Positions 1 through 6,565 of a stretch of 21,422 nt of DNA are shown here, piece after piece (within the stretch, counting starts at the first letter, position 1; the number at the start of each line of letters is the position of its first letter). The DNA is from CAVYPR01 sp052145775. GTDB lineage: Bacteria; Actinomycetota; Acidimicrobiia; Acidimicrobiales; RAAP-2. Under the pieces are notes generated by a model, which did no database searches, was not told the origin of the DNA, and was given only the letters and a program-made list of their open reading frames with translations. Where the stretch lies: positions 1-21,422 of the forward strand of contig JBKQNY010000075.1 in assembly GCA_052145775.1 (NCBI GenBank), in the 5' to 3' direction. A program made the translations under genes and the position numbers.

Positions 1-506
1 GGCGCGCCCCGCCGCTGCCGGTGCGCGCCTTCGTGCCCGGACGCGACGAGGAGGCGTGGCTGGCCGCCAACAACCGGGCCTTCGCCGGCCATCCCGAGCA
101 GGGCGGCTGGGACCTGGCCGCCCTGGCCGAGCGCGAGGCCGAGCCCTGGTTCGACCCCGACGGCTTCCTCCTCCACGAGGAGGCCGGCCGCCTGGCCGGC
201 TCGTGCTGGACCAAGGTCCACACGGGCACCGACCCCCCCATGGGGGAGATCTACGTCATCTCGGTCGACCCCGACTTCCACCAGCGCGGGCTGGGGCGGT
301 CCCTGACCGTGGCCGGTCTCGACCACCTCGCCGGTCGCGGCCTGCACACCGGCATGCTCTACGTCGACGCCGACAACACCGCCGCCACCGCCCTGTACCT
401 CTCGCTCGGGTTCAGCCTCGACCACATCGACCGGGCGTACGCCCTCGAGGTGGGACCGGCCGGCGGTCAGACCCCAGAGAGGCCGACCGCCCGCCCCACG
501 CCGTAG
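1..506 (+). CDS. mshD: Mycothiol synthase (mycothiol acetyltransferase), 3' part
   Basis: This is the C-terminal GNAT domain of MshD, which acetylates Cys-GlcN-Ins with acetyl-CoA in the last step of mycothiol synthesis in the cytoplasm. The visible segment shows the family signature: AFAGHPEQGGW, then GEIYVISVDPDFHQRGLGR (the acetyl-CoA loop), then LYVDADNTAATALYLSLGF. The reading frame is open back to the left edge, and full MshD carries two GNAT domains (about 300 residues), so the N-terminal half lies outside the window; the GTG at 21 is not the true start. The last 15 or so residues, after RAYALEV, look like a non-conserved tail. They are encoded in the 40 bp where this gene overlaps the convergent VIT gene. 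Mycothiol is essentially restricted to Actinobacteria, so this gene is also a lineage marker. The identity is firm; only the extent is uncertain. Confidence 0.9.
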   Translation, partial: RAPPLPVRAFVPGRDEEAWLAANNRAFAGHPEQGGWDLAALAEREAEPWFDPDGFLLHEEAGRLAGSCWTKVHTGTDPPMGEIYVISVDPDFHQRGLGRSLTVAGLDHLAGRGLHTGMLYVDADNTAATALYLSLGFSLDHIDRAYALEVGPAGGQTPERPTARPTP

Positions 507-1183
507 GTGGCGCCGGCGGCGATCATGGCCAGCACCAGCTGACGGACCGCCGAGCGCACCGAGGAGCGGCCGGTGAACCTCCCGAGCACGGCCCCCACGG
601 CCAGGGAGGCAACCGCCCCGATGGCCACCGTGGCCCAGATGGCCGCGGTGCCCGAGGTGAACAGCCACGGCAGCAGCGGGAGCAGCGCCCCGAAGGCGAA
701 CATGAGGAACGACGCCGCGGCGGCCTGCAGCGGCGAGCCGAGCCGGGCCGGGTTGATGCCCAGCTCCTCGCGGGCGTGGGTCTCGAGGGCCAGTTCGGGG
801 TCGCGCATCATCTCCCCCGCCAGCTCGTCGGCGACCGCCGGGTCGACGCCCCTCGCCTCGTAGATGGCGACCAGCTCCCGGCGCTCGGTGTCGGGGCTCT
901 CGTGGAGCGCCTGGCGCTCCACATCGAGCTCTCGCTGGAGCAGCTCGCGCTGGGCCTGCATGGAGACGTACTCGCCGGTGGCCATGGAGAACGACCCGGC
1001 CACCAGGCCGGCCAGCCCGGCCAGGCGCACGACCGTGCCGGTGGGGTGAGCGCCGGCCACCCCCAGGATGAGGGCCACGTTGGTCACCAGGCCGTCGCTG
1101 ATGCCGAAGACGGCGGCCCGGGCCCCGCCGGCCTGGATGTCCCGGTGGTGGTGTTCCTGGGGCTCCCAGCGGGCGGCGTTCAC
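467..1183 (-). CDS. VIT1/CCC1-family Fe2+/Mn2+ transporter
   Basis: A 238-residue membrane protein of the VIT1/CCC1 family, whose known members move Fe2+ or Mn2+ out of the cytosol. The N-terminus carries EHHHRDIQAGGARAAVFGISDGLVTN, the usual first-helix region. It is followed by a second helix with GSFSMATGEYVSMQAQ, a charged Glu-rich cytosolic segment (about residues 80-145: ERQALHESPDTERREL, REELGI), and three hydrophobic helices at about 150-235. The start is placed at GTG 1183 because homology begins there; the frame stays open to 1597, but that upstream stretch is Glu/Gly-rich shadow sequence. A TACGCT -10 box at 1192-1197 lies 8 nt before the GTG, so the transcript is probably leaderless or nearly so. 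The gene ends inside mshD, a convergent overlap of 40 bp. Metal specificity cannot be read from the sequence. Confidence 0.88.
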   Translation of the reverse strand: MNAARWEPQEHHHRDIQAGGARAAVFGISDGLVTNVALILGVAGAHPTGTVVRLAGLAGLVAGSFSMATGEYVSMQAQRELLQRELDVERQALHESPDTERRELVAIYEARGVDPAVADELAGEMMRDPELALETHAREELGINPARLGSPLQAAAASFLMFAFGALLPLLPWLFTSGTAAIWATVAIGAVASLAVGAVLGRFTGRSSVRSAVRQLVLAMIAAGATYGVGRAVGLSGV

Positions 1184-1191
1184 GACCCCCG

Positions 1192-1197
1192 AGCGTA
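1192..1197 (-). promoter_or_regulatory. Predicted -10 box TACGCT for the VIT-family gene
   Basis: On the minus strand TACGCT (TAnnnT type) ends 8 nt before the GTG at 1183. This fits a SigA-type -10 with transcription starting at or next to the start codon. No recognisable -35 hexamer is present; the expected position falls inside the inverted repeat at 1211-1238. The same hexamer occurs twice between ppk1 and the SEDS gene. Confidence 0.45.
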
Positions 1198-1210
1198 GCG
1201 ACCACCCCGG

Positions 1211-1238
1211 CGACGCGAGTCCTGGCAGACTCGCGTCG
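1211..1238. repeat. Perfect 10-bp inverted repeat between divergent genes
   Basis: CGACGCGAGT (1211-1220) and ACTCGCGTCG (1229-1238) are exact reverse complements separated by the 8 nt CCTGGCAG. The right arm ends on the first base of the GTG start of the plus-strand gene. The left arm covers the -35 position of the divergent VIT gene. A regulator site for both genes is the simplest reading. A hairpin in a plus-strand leader is less likely if that gene is leaderless. Confidence 0.55.
1226..1231 (+). promoter_or_regulatory. Possible -10 box CAGACT for the small membrane protein gene
   Basis: CAGACT keeps the A2 and T6 of TAnnnT and ends 6 nt before the GTG at 1238. That is the spacing seen for the SEDS gene at 12265. 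It lies in the spacer and right arm of the inverted repeat. No Shine-Dalgarno sequence precedes the GTG. The call rests on spacing alone. Confidence 0.3.
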
Positions 1239-1591
1239 TGGCCGAGCGAAAGTGGATGGACTCCAGCCAGCCCCAGACGCTCCAGGGGGCGGTGCTGTTC
1301 TCCTACCTCAGCGCGGCGCTGGCCCTCCTCACCCTCCTGTTCGCCGGCCCGGGTCCCTACCTCGTGCTGGTCCTCATGGGCGCCGCCGCCTACGGCATCG
1401 CCAACGAACGCCGCGCCGCCTACCGCGCCGGCGTCGTCCTCGCCTGCGTCTACCTCTTCGCCCAAGTGCTCTTCCTCATCTTCGTGCACGGGGCCTTCGG
1501 GTCCCTCCTCGACGTGCTCTTCGCCGGCCTCTTGGTGGTCCTCCTGCTCCACCCCGAGAGCCGGGCGTACCAGCGGGTCTGGTTCCACTAG
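1238..1591 (+). CDS. Small four-helix membrane protein, function unknown
   Basis: A 117-residue protein that I do not recognise. It starts with a short polar stretch (MAERKWMDSSQPQTLQ). Four hydrophobic segments follow at about 17-35 (AVLFSYLSAALALLTLLFA), 39-55 (PYLVLVLMGAAAYGIA), 63-85 (GVVLACVYLFAQVLFLIFV) and 88-103 (LLDVLFAGLLVVLLL), then a short polar tail (HPESRAYQRVWFH). The conserved-looking NERRAAYR between helices 2 and 3 should be cytosolic. GTG 1238 is chosen as start because a candidate -10 precedes it at leaderless spacing; ATG 1256 is the alternative and would remove six residues. Third codon positions are strongly GC, as in neighbouring genes, which supports coding. It is divergent from the VIT transporter and may share its control region. 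No function is claimed. Confidence 0.72.
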   Translation: MAERKWMDSSQPQTLQGAVLFSYLSAALALLTLLFAGPGPYLVLVLMGAAAYGIANERRAAYRAGVVLACVYLFAQVLFLIFVHGAFGSLLDVLFAGLLVVLLLHPESRAYQRVWFH

Positions 1592-1612
1592 GTCCACGGC
1601 GTCGCCCGCGGG

Positions 1613-1643
1613 TTGGGGGCCCCTCGCACCCCTGATCTAACGT
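1613..1643 (+). promoter_or_regulatory. Possible promoter of the htdZ-menG-menF unit
   Basis: TTGGGG (1613-1618) and TAACGT (1638-1643, TAnnnT type) are separated by 19 nt in the 143-nt gap between the small membrane protein and the hydratase gene. The spacing is long for SigA. Transcription would start near 1650 and leave a leader of about 85 nt containing a tandem 15-bp repeat and a clear Shine-Dalgarno sequence. I see nothing else in this gap. Confidence 0.3.
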
Positions 1644-1692
1644 GGCTCCACATCCCCGGCCACCCGGCCGCCGCAACGGCGGCCCGGCGCCG

Positions 1693-1722
1693 ATCCACCG
1701 GACGACTATCCACCGGACGACG
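1693..1722 (+). repeat. Tandem 15-bp direct repeat in the htdZ leader
   Basis: ATCCACCGGACGACT (1693-1707) is followed directly by ATCCACCGGACGACG (1708-1722), identical at 14 of 15 positions. The second copy runs into the AAGGAG Shine-Dalgarno sequence. The repeat may be a slippage duplication or a pair of protein or RNA binding sites. Confidence 0.8.
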
Positions 1723-1728
1723 AAGGAG
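1723..1728 (+). promoter_or_regulatory. Shine-Dalgarno sequence AAGGAG
   Basis: AAGGAG lies 6 nt before the ATG at 1735 and fixes that codon as the start of the hydratase, in preference to an in-frame upstream ATG at 1642 whose translation is low-complexity. It is the clearest Shine-Dalgarno sequence in the window, where several other genes appear leaderless or translationally coupled. Confidence 0.8.
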
Positions 1729-1734
1729 CGAGAG

Positions 1735-2190
1735 ATGAGCACGACCGTTCGCGGCGTAGAGGAGTTCCGATCACTGGAGGGAACCCACCTCGGCTACAGC
1801 GAGTGGCAGGTCGTCGACCAGAAGCGGATCGACCTCTTCGCCGACGCCACCGGCGACCACCAGTGGATCCACGTCGACCCCGAGCGGGCCAAGACCGGGC
1901 CGTTCGGCGGGGCCATCGCCCACGGCTACCTCACCCTCTCCCTGGCCCCCACCATGCTGGGTGAGGTCCTCACCGTCGAGGGGATGAAGTTCGGAGTGAA
2001 CTACGGCTGCAACAAGGTCCGCTTCCCCTCGCCGGTCCCCGTCGGCTCCGAGCTGCGCCTCGGGGCAACCGTGTCCGGGGTCGAGGACGTAAAAGGCGGC
2101 GTGCAGGTGACGATCGACCTCACCTTCGAGGTGAAGGACGCCCCCAAGCCCGCCTGCGTGGCCCAGGTCGTCTACCGCTACTACCGCTAG
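1735..2190 (+). CDS. MaoC-like (R)-specific enoyl-CoA hydratase, HtdZ type
   Basis: A 151-residue single hot-dog protein of the MaoC hydratase 2 family, which hydrates trans-2-enoyl-CoA to (R)-3-hydroxyacyl-CoA. Residues 35-52 carry the hydratase motif FADATGDHQWIHVDPERA, with the catalytic pair Asp41 and His46. IAHGYLTLSL and NYGCNKVRFPSPVPVGS follow, as in the mycobacterial Rv0130/HtdZ protein, which from memory has the same length. It leads a plus-strand unit, with the menG start 9 nt after its stop. The menaquinone pathway has no known step for this hydratase, so cotranscription may be incidental or may tie fatty-acyl metabolism to quinone supply. The family call is firm; the physiological substrate is not known. 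Confidence 0.88.
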   Translation: MSTTVRGVEEFRSLEGTHLGYSEWQVVDQKRIDLFADATGDHQWIHVDPERAKTGPFGGAIAHGYLTLSLAPTMLGEVLTVEGMKFGVNYGCNKVRFPSPVPVGSELRLGATVSGVEDVKGGVQVTIDLTFEVKDAPKPACVAQVVYRYYR

Positions 2191-2199
2191 CCGCGCCGA

Positions 2200-2943
2200 G
2201 TGATCGTGCGCACCCGGTCCGCCGGAGTCGAGACCCCGCTCCCCGCCGGCGAGGAGAAGACCCGGCGGGTGCGTTCGATGTTCGACGCCATCGCCCCCCG
2301 CTACGACCTGGTGAACCGGGTCATGACCCTCGGCCTCGACCAGGGCTGGCGGCGGGCCACGGTGGCCGCCCTCGGGCTCCCACCCGACTCGGTCGTCCTC
2401 GACCTGGCCTGCGGCACCGGCGACCTGTCCGCCCTCGCCCGGCGCGCCGGCTACCGCGCCCTGGGCGCCGACCTCAGCTGGGGCATGCTCGCCGCCAACC
2501 ACCGCGGGACCCCCCTGGCCCAGTGCGACGCCGCACAGCTGCCGTTCACCACCGGCGGGGTCGACGGGCTGATCTGCGGCTACGGCCTTCGCAACTTCAC
2601 CGACCTGCCTGGTTCGCTGGCCGAGGCGGCCCGGGTGCTTCGCCCCGGCGGGCGCATCGCCCTGCTCGAGGTGGCGGCCCCGCCTTCGGGCGCGCTGCGG
2701 GCCGGCCACCGGCTGTGGTTCGAGCACGTGGTGCCGGTGCTGGGCGGGGTGCTCTCGGACCGCGACGCCTACCGCTACCTCCCGCGCTCGACCGCCTACC
2801 TCCCCGACGAGGCCGGGCTCCGCCGGCTCCTCCGCGAGGCGGGGTTCTCCGGCGTCGGCCGGCGCCTGCTGAGCGGGGGGCTGAGCCAGCTGGTGGTGGG
2901 CACGAGGTCGGGCCTGCCCCCGCGCGACCGGGGTGGCCGGTGA
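2200..2943 (+). CDS. menG: Demethylmenaquinone methyltransferase (UbiE/MenG)
   Basis: A 247-residue class I SAM methyltransferase that converts demethylmenaquinone to menaquinone at the membrane surface. Visible motifs are MFDAIAPRYDLVNRVMTLGLDQGWRR near the N-terminus (UbiE signature), SAM motif I LDLACGTGD at 67-75, GADLSWGML (end of strand 2), CDAAQLPF, and YGLRNFTDLPGSLAEAARVLRPGG, the second UbiE signature. GTG 2200 is the first in-frame start after htdZ. GTG 2206 is also possible, and neither has a strong ribosome binding site, so translation is likely coupled to the upstream gene. The stop overlaps the start of the next gene as GTGA. A ubiquinone methyltransferase is less likely because the neighbour is an isochorismate synthase and the organism is actinobacterial. 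Confidence 0.92.
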   Translation: MIVRTRSAGVETPLPAGEEKTRRVRSMFDAIAPRYDLVNRVMTLGLDQGWRRATVAALGLPPDSVVLDLACGTGDLSALARRAGYRALGADLSWGMLAANHRGTPLAQCDAAQLPFTTGGVDGLICGYGLRNFTDLPGSLAEAARVLRPGGRIALLEVAAPPSGALRAGHRLWFEHVVPVLGGVLSDRDAYRYLPRSTAYLPDEAGLRRLLREAGFSGVGRRLLSGGLSQLVVGTRSGLPPRDRGGR

Positions 2944-4280
2944 GGCCCGAGCCAGACACCCTGCGCGCCGTGTCGGTGGCCCTCCCCGGCGACATCGTCG
3001 ACCCCGTCGGCGTCTGCGGGTCCGGCGGCATCCTCGTCGCCGACGGCGAGCTGGCCCTGGCCGGGAGGGGCGAGGCTGCCGCCCTCGACCTGCCCCGGGG
3101 GCTGGAGGACCCCGGCGACCTGGCGGCGGCGGCCGAGTGGCTGGCCAAGGTGCCGCACACCGGACCCGGCGACCGGCCCGGCGCCGTCGTGCGGGCCTTC
3201 GGCGCCCTGCCGTTCGACCGCGCGGCGCCCGCCCGCCTGGTCGTGCCCGAACTCTCGGTCGGGCGCGACGCCGAGGGGAGGTGCTGGGCCACCCTGGTGG
3301 CCGCCGGCGACTCGGTGAGCCGCTCAGAGGGGTTGGCCGACCAGGTGGCCGGGCTGGCCCGGGACCGGCGCGCCGGGGCCCGCGACGGGGCGGGCGGCGA
3401 TCCCGAGGTGCACGAGGTCCCCTCCCCCGCGGGCTACGCGCGCTCGGTCGAGCGGGCCCTCGCCGCCATTCTCGAGGGGCCGGTGCGCAAGGTCGTCCTG
3501 GCCCGGCGGGTCGATGCCCGGTTCGCGGCGCCCGTCGACGTGCCGTCGGTGCTCGGACGGCTCTGGGCCCAGGAGCCCTCGTGCACGATCTTCTCCTTCC
3601 CCGGCGACACCGGTGGCGGGCGGTTCCTCGGGGCCTCCCCGGAGCTGCTCGTGCGCCGACGGGGGGACGCCGTCGGCTGCCACCCCCTGGCCGGGACGGT
3701 CGGCCTGGGCCCCGACGGTGACCCCGGGGGCCACGGGGGCGCCCCCGAGGCGGCTGACCTCGACGACTTGTTGTCCTCGGCCAAGGACCGCCTCGAGCAC
3801 GAGCTGGTGGTCGAGGCGATCGTCGAGGCCCTCGCCCCGCGCTGCACCCACCTCGACGTGCCGTCCGCACCCTCGCTGGTGCGGCTGCGCACGGTGGCCC
3901 ACCTCGGGACGGTGATCGAGGGCACGCTGCGGGCCGCCGAGGGCGGCCGGACGCCCTCGGTCCTCGAGCTCCTGGCCGACCTCCACCCCACCCCCGCCGT
4001 CGGCGGCCTCCCCCGGTCCCTCGCCCTCGCCTGCATCGCCGAGCTGGAGCCGGCCGGCCGGGGGCTGTGGGCCGGCCCGGTCGGCTGGGTCGACGCCGCC
4101 GGGGACGGTCGCTGGGTCATCGGGATCCGCTCGGCCACCGTCGAGGGGTCGGCCGCCACCCTCACGGCGGGGGCCGGCATCGTGGCCGGCTCGGATCCCT
4201 GGGAGGAGGTGGCCGAGACCACGGTCAAGCTGGCCTCGGTCCTCGACGCCCTCTCCCCGGGTTCCTCCCGTCTGCTCTAG
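2940..4280 (+). CDS. menF: Isochorismate synthase (menaquinone pathway)
   Basis: A 446-residue chorismate-binding enzyme that isomerises chorismate to isochorismate, the entry to menaquinone synthesis. The N-terminal 160 residues are the variable part. The catalytic domain shows VRKVVLARRVD (Lys184, general base position), FLGASPELLVRR, CHPLAGTVG (PLAGT 249-253), AKDRLEHELVVEAI (282-295), LHPTPAVGGLPR (348-359) and GAGIVAGSDPWEEV (411-424), which together define the MenF/EntC/DhbC group. The start is GTG 2940, overlapping the menG stop by 4 nt; the frame is open back to 2523, but that part is a shadow of menG. Overlap with menG favours a menaquinone role over a siderophore or salicylate role. 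The TAG stop shares the palindrome CTAG with the stop of the convergent sensor kinase gene. Confidence 0.9.
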   Translation: MRPEPDTLRAVSVALPGDIVDPVGVCGSGGILVADGELALAGRGEAAALDLPRGLEDPGDLAAAAEWLAKVPHTGPGDRPGAVVRAFGALPFDRAAPARLVVPELSVGRDAEGRCWATLVAAGDSVSRSEGLADQVAGLARDRRAGARDGAGGDPEVHEVPSPAGYARSVERALAAILEGPVRKVVLARRVDARFAAPVDVPSVLGRLWAQEPSCTIFSFPGDTGGGRFLGASPELLVRRRGDAVGCHPLAGTVGLGPDGDPGGHGGAPEAADLDDLLSSAKDRLEHELVVEAIVEALAPRCTHLDVPSAPSLVRLRTVAHLGTVIEGTLRAAEGGRTPSVLELLADLHPTPAVGGLPRSLALACIAELEPAGRGLWAGPVGWVDAAGDGRWVIGIRSATVEGSAATLTAGAGIVAGSDPWEEVAETTVKLASVLDALSPGSSRLL

Positions 4281-5788
4281 GCGCGCACCGGCCCGGTGGG
4301 CTGGCGCGGTGCGGGGGCCCGCCCCACAGGCCGCTGCCTCGCCACGGCCGCCGCCGGGGCGAGGGGGACCTCCACCGTGAAGATGCAGCCCTCGCCGGGG
4401 GTGGTGGTCACCCGGGCCCGGCCGCCGAGGGCCCCGGCGATGGCCCGGACGATGGACAGCCCGAGCCCGGTCCCCTGGCCGGTCCGCGCCGCGTCGCCGC
4501 GGTAGAAGCGGTCGAAGACCCGCGCCGCCTGAGCCGCCTCGAGGCCCGGGCCGCGGTCGCGCACGGCCAGCACCCCCATCCCGTCCACGCTCGTCACGCT
4601 CACCGACACCGGGCTGCCCGGTGGGGTGTGGGTGAGCGCGTTGCGCACGAGGTTGTGGGCGACCTGAGCCAGGCGGTCGGGGTCCCCCATGACCACCGTG
4701 GGTCCGTCGGCCACCAGCTCGACGGGCCGGCCGGGCTCGGCCGCCCGGGCGTCGTCGACGGCGTCGCGGCAGATCCGGTGCAGGTCCACCGGCGTGCGCT
4801 CTAGGGGCCGGCCCTGGTCGAGCCGGGCCAGCAGGAGGAGGTCGTCGACGAGTCCCCCCATCCGCCCCGCCTCGTGCTCGATGCGGCCGAGCGCCCGGTC
4901 CCGGCTCTCCCCGTCGGCGAAGACGCCCTTGCGCAGGAGCTCGGAGTAGCCGCGGATCGAGGTGAGGGGCGTGCGCAGCTCGTGCGAGGCGTCGGCCACG
5001 AACTGGCGCAGCCGTTCCTCGGAGGCCGACTTCTGCTCGAAGGCGGTCTCAATCTGAGTCAGCATCGAGTTGAGGGCGGTGCCGAGCCGTCCCACCTCGG
5101 TGGACTCGTCCTCGGCCTCGACCCGGCGGGTGAGGTCCCCCGAGGCGATGGCGCCGGCGGTGCGGGTCATCTCGTCGAGGGGTCGCAGCCCCCGCCGGAC
5201 GGTCCACAAGGCGAGGATGCACAGCGCGGCCACCACGGCCAAGGAGACCAGGAGTTCGATGCGCAGCAGCGAGGAGAGCGTGGCGTCGGTGGGGTTGAGG
5301 GAGATGGCGGTGATGAGAGTGCCCTGGGGGACGGTGATGGCCTGGGCCCGGTAGCGGACGCCCGAGCCGGGCGGTCCGTTCATCTCGAACCCGTCGGGGC
5401 TGGGCTGGAAGGCGCCGCCCTTGCGGCCGTAGGAGGCGGAGAACGGGAGGACCTGGGCCCGCAGCGACCGCGGCACGACCGGCTGGGGATCGGGGCGGTC
5501 TGTGGACCCCGAGGGCAGCGACAGCGTCACCTTGCCCCGGCGGTCGAGGATCACGACGTAGACGTCGGGCGAGATCCGCTCGTCCAGCGCCTCGTGGGTG
5601 GGCGCCACGCCCCGGTCGGACGCCCGCACCAGGTACCGGAAGGCCAGCCCCTGGGAGGAGCCGATCTGGGAGTCCAGGCGGCCGTAGAGGAAGGAGCGCA
5701 GCGAGGTGTAGGTGACGACGTCGGCCACAGCCAGGCCGATCACCAAGAGCACGGCCATCGAGATGGTGAGGCGTCGGTGGAGGTTCAC
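4277..5788 (-). CDS. Membrane sensor histidine kinase (HAMP, HisKA, HATPase)
   Basis: A 503-residue classical transmembrane kinase. TM1 is at about 8-28. An extracytoplasmic sensor region covers about 29-173 and has no domain I recognise. TM2 is at 174-197 and a HAMP domain begins at RRGLRPLDEM. The phosphoacceptor His269 lies in the H-box VADASHELRTPLTSIRGYSELL. The ATP domain shows the N-box HNLVRNALTHTPPGSP, G1 VRDRGPGLE, F-box FDRFYRGDAARTGQ and G2 GTGLGLSIV. The last 30 residues are Pro/Arg-rich. Start GTG 5788 lies one nucleotide past the response regulator stop, with GGGAG as ribosome binding site inside the end of that gene. The pair resembles actinobacterial OmpR-class systems of the TrcRS type. 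The signal sensed cannot be deduced. Confidence 0.93.
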   Translation of the reverse strand: MNLHRRLTISMAVLLVIGLAVADVVTYTSLRSFLYGRLDSQIGSSQGLAFRYLVRASDRGVAPTHEALDERISPDVYVVILDRRGKVTLSLPSGSTDRPDPQPVVPRSLRAQVLPFSASYGRKGGAFQPSPDGFEMNGPPGSGVRYRAQAITVPQGTLITAISLNPTDATLSSLLRIELLVSLAVVAALCILALWTVRRGLRPLDEMTRTAGAIASGDLTRRVEAEDESTEVGRLGTALNSMLTQIETAFEQKSASEERLRQFVADASHELRTPLTSIRGYSELLRKGVFADGESRDRALGRIEHEAGRMGGLVDDLLLLARLDQGRPLERTPVDLHRICRDAVDDARAAEPGRPVELVADGPTVVMGDPDRLAQVAHNLVRNALTHTPPGSPVSVSVTSVDGMGVLAVRDRGPGLEAAQAARVFDRFYRGDAARTGQGTGLGLSIVRAIAGALGGRARVTTTPGEGCIFTVEVPLAPAAAVARQRPVGRAPAPRQPTGPVRA

Positions 5789-5789
5789 G

Positions 5790-6521
<732 letters not shown>

Positions 6522-6527
6522 CCGACC

Positions 6528-6533
6528 ATGATC
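6528..6533 (-). promoter_or_regulatory. Possible -10 box GATCAT for the two-component operon
   Basis: GATCAT on the minus strand keeps A2 and T6 of the -10 consensus and ends 6 nt before the ATG at 6521. This would allow separate leaderless transcription of the regulator-kinase pair downstream of the hairpin at 6543-6562. It is weak on sequence alone. Confidence 0.25.
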
Positions 6534-6542
6534 GCAGATGGC

Positions 6543-6562
6543 GTGCCCGGGCCGCCGGGCAC
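6543..6562 (-). terminator. Hairpin after the mannosyltransferase gene (possible terminator)
   Basis: GTGCCCGG (6543-6550) and CCGGGCAC (6555-6562) form a perfect 8-bp stem with a 4-nt loop, three bases past the TGA of the mannosyltransferase gene on the minus strand. There is no T-tract, as is common in very GC-rich genomes. It sits before the response regulator start, so it may terminate or attenuate read-through into the two-component genes. Confidence 0.45.
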
Positions 6563-6565
6563 CCC

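Noticed and set aside
828..834. Poly-Gly run in the AlaS C-terminus (residues 828-833; the coordinates given here are residues, coding near 18764-18781) as a possible frameshift
   Set aside because: A Gly-rich segment at this place is normal for the C-Ala domain, and the frame continues to a proper stop overlapping ruvX.
1771..3870. Long reverse-strand open frame (699 codons) across htdZ, menG and menF
   Set aside because: Its translation is Arg/Pro/Gly/Ala-rich without family motifs, while the plus strand carries three clear enzymes. Long antisense frames are expected at this GC content.
2940..4280. Salicylate or siderophore isochorismate synthase
   Set aside because: No NRPS, isochorismatase or AMP-ligase gene is nearby, and the gene overlaps menG.
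4277..4280. CTAG at the menF/sensor kinase junction as a special site
   Set aside because: It is simply two TAG stops on opposite strands sharing a palindrome.
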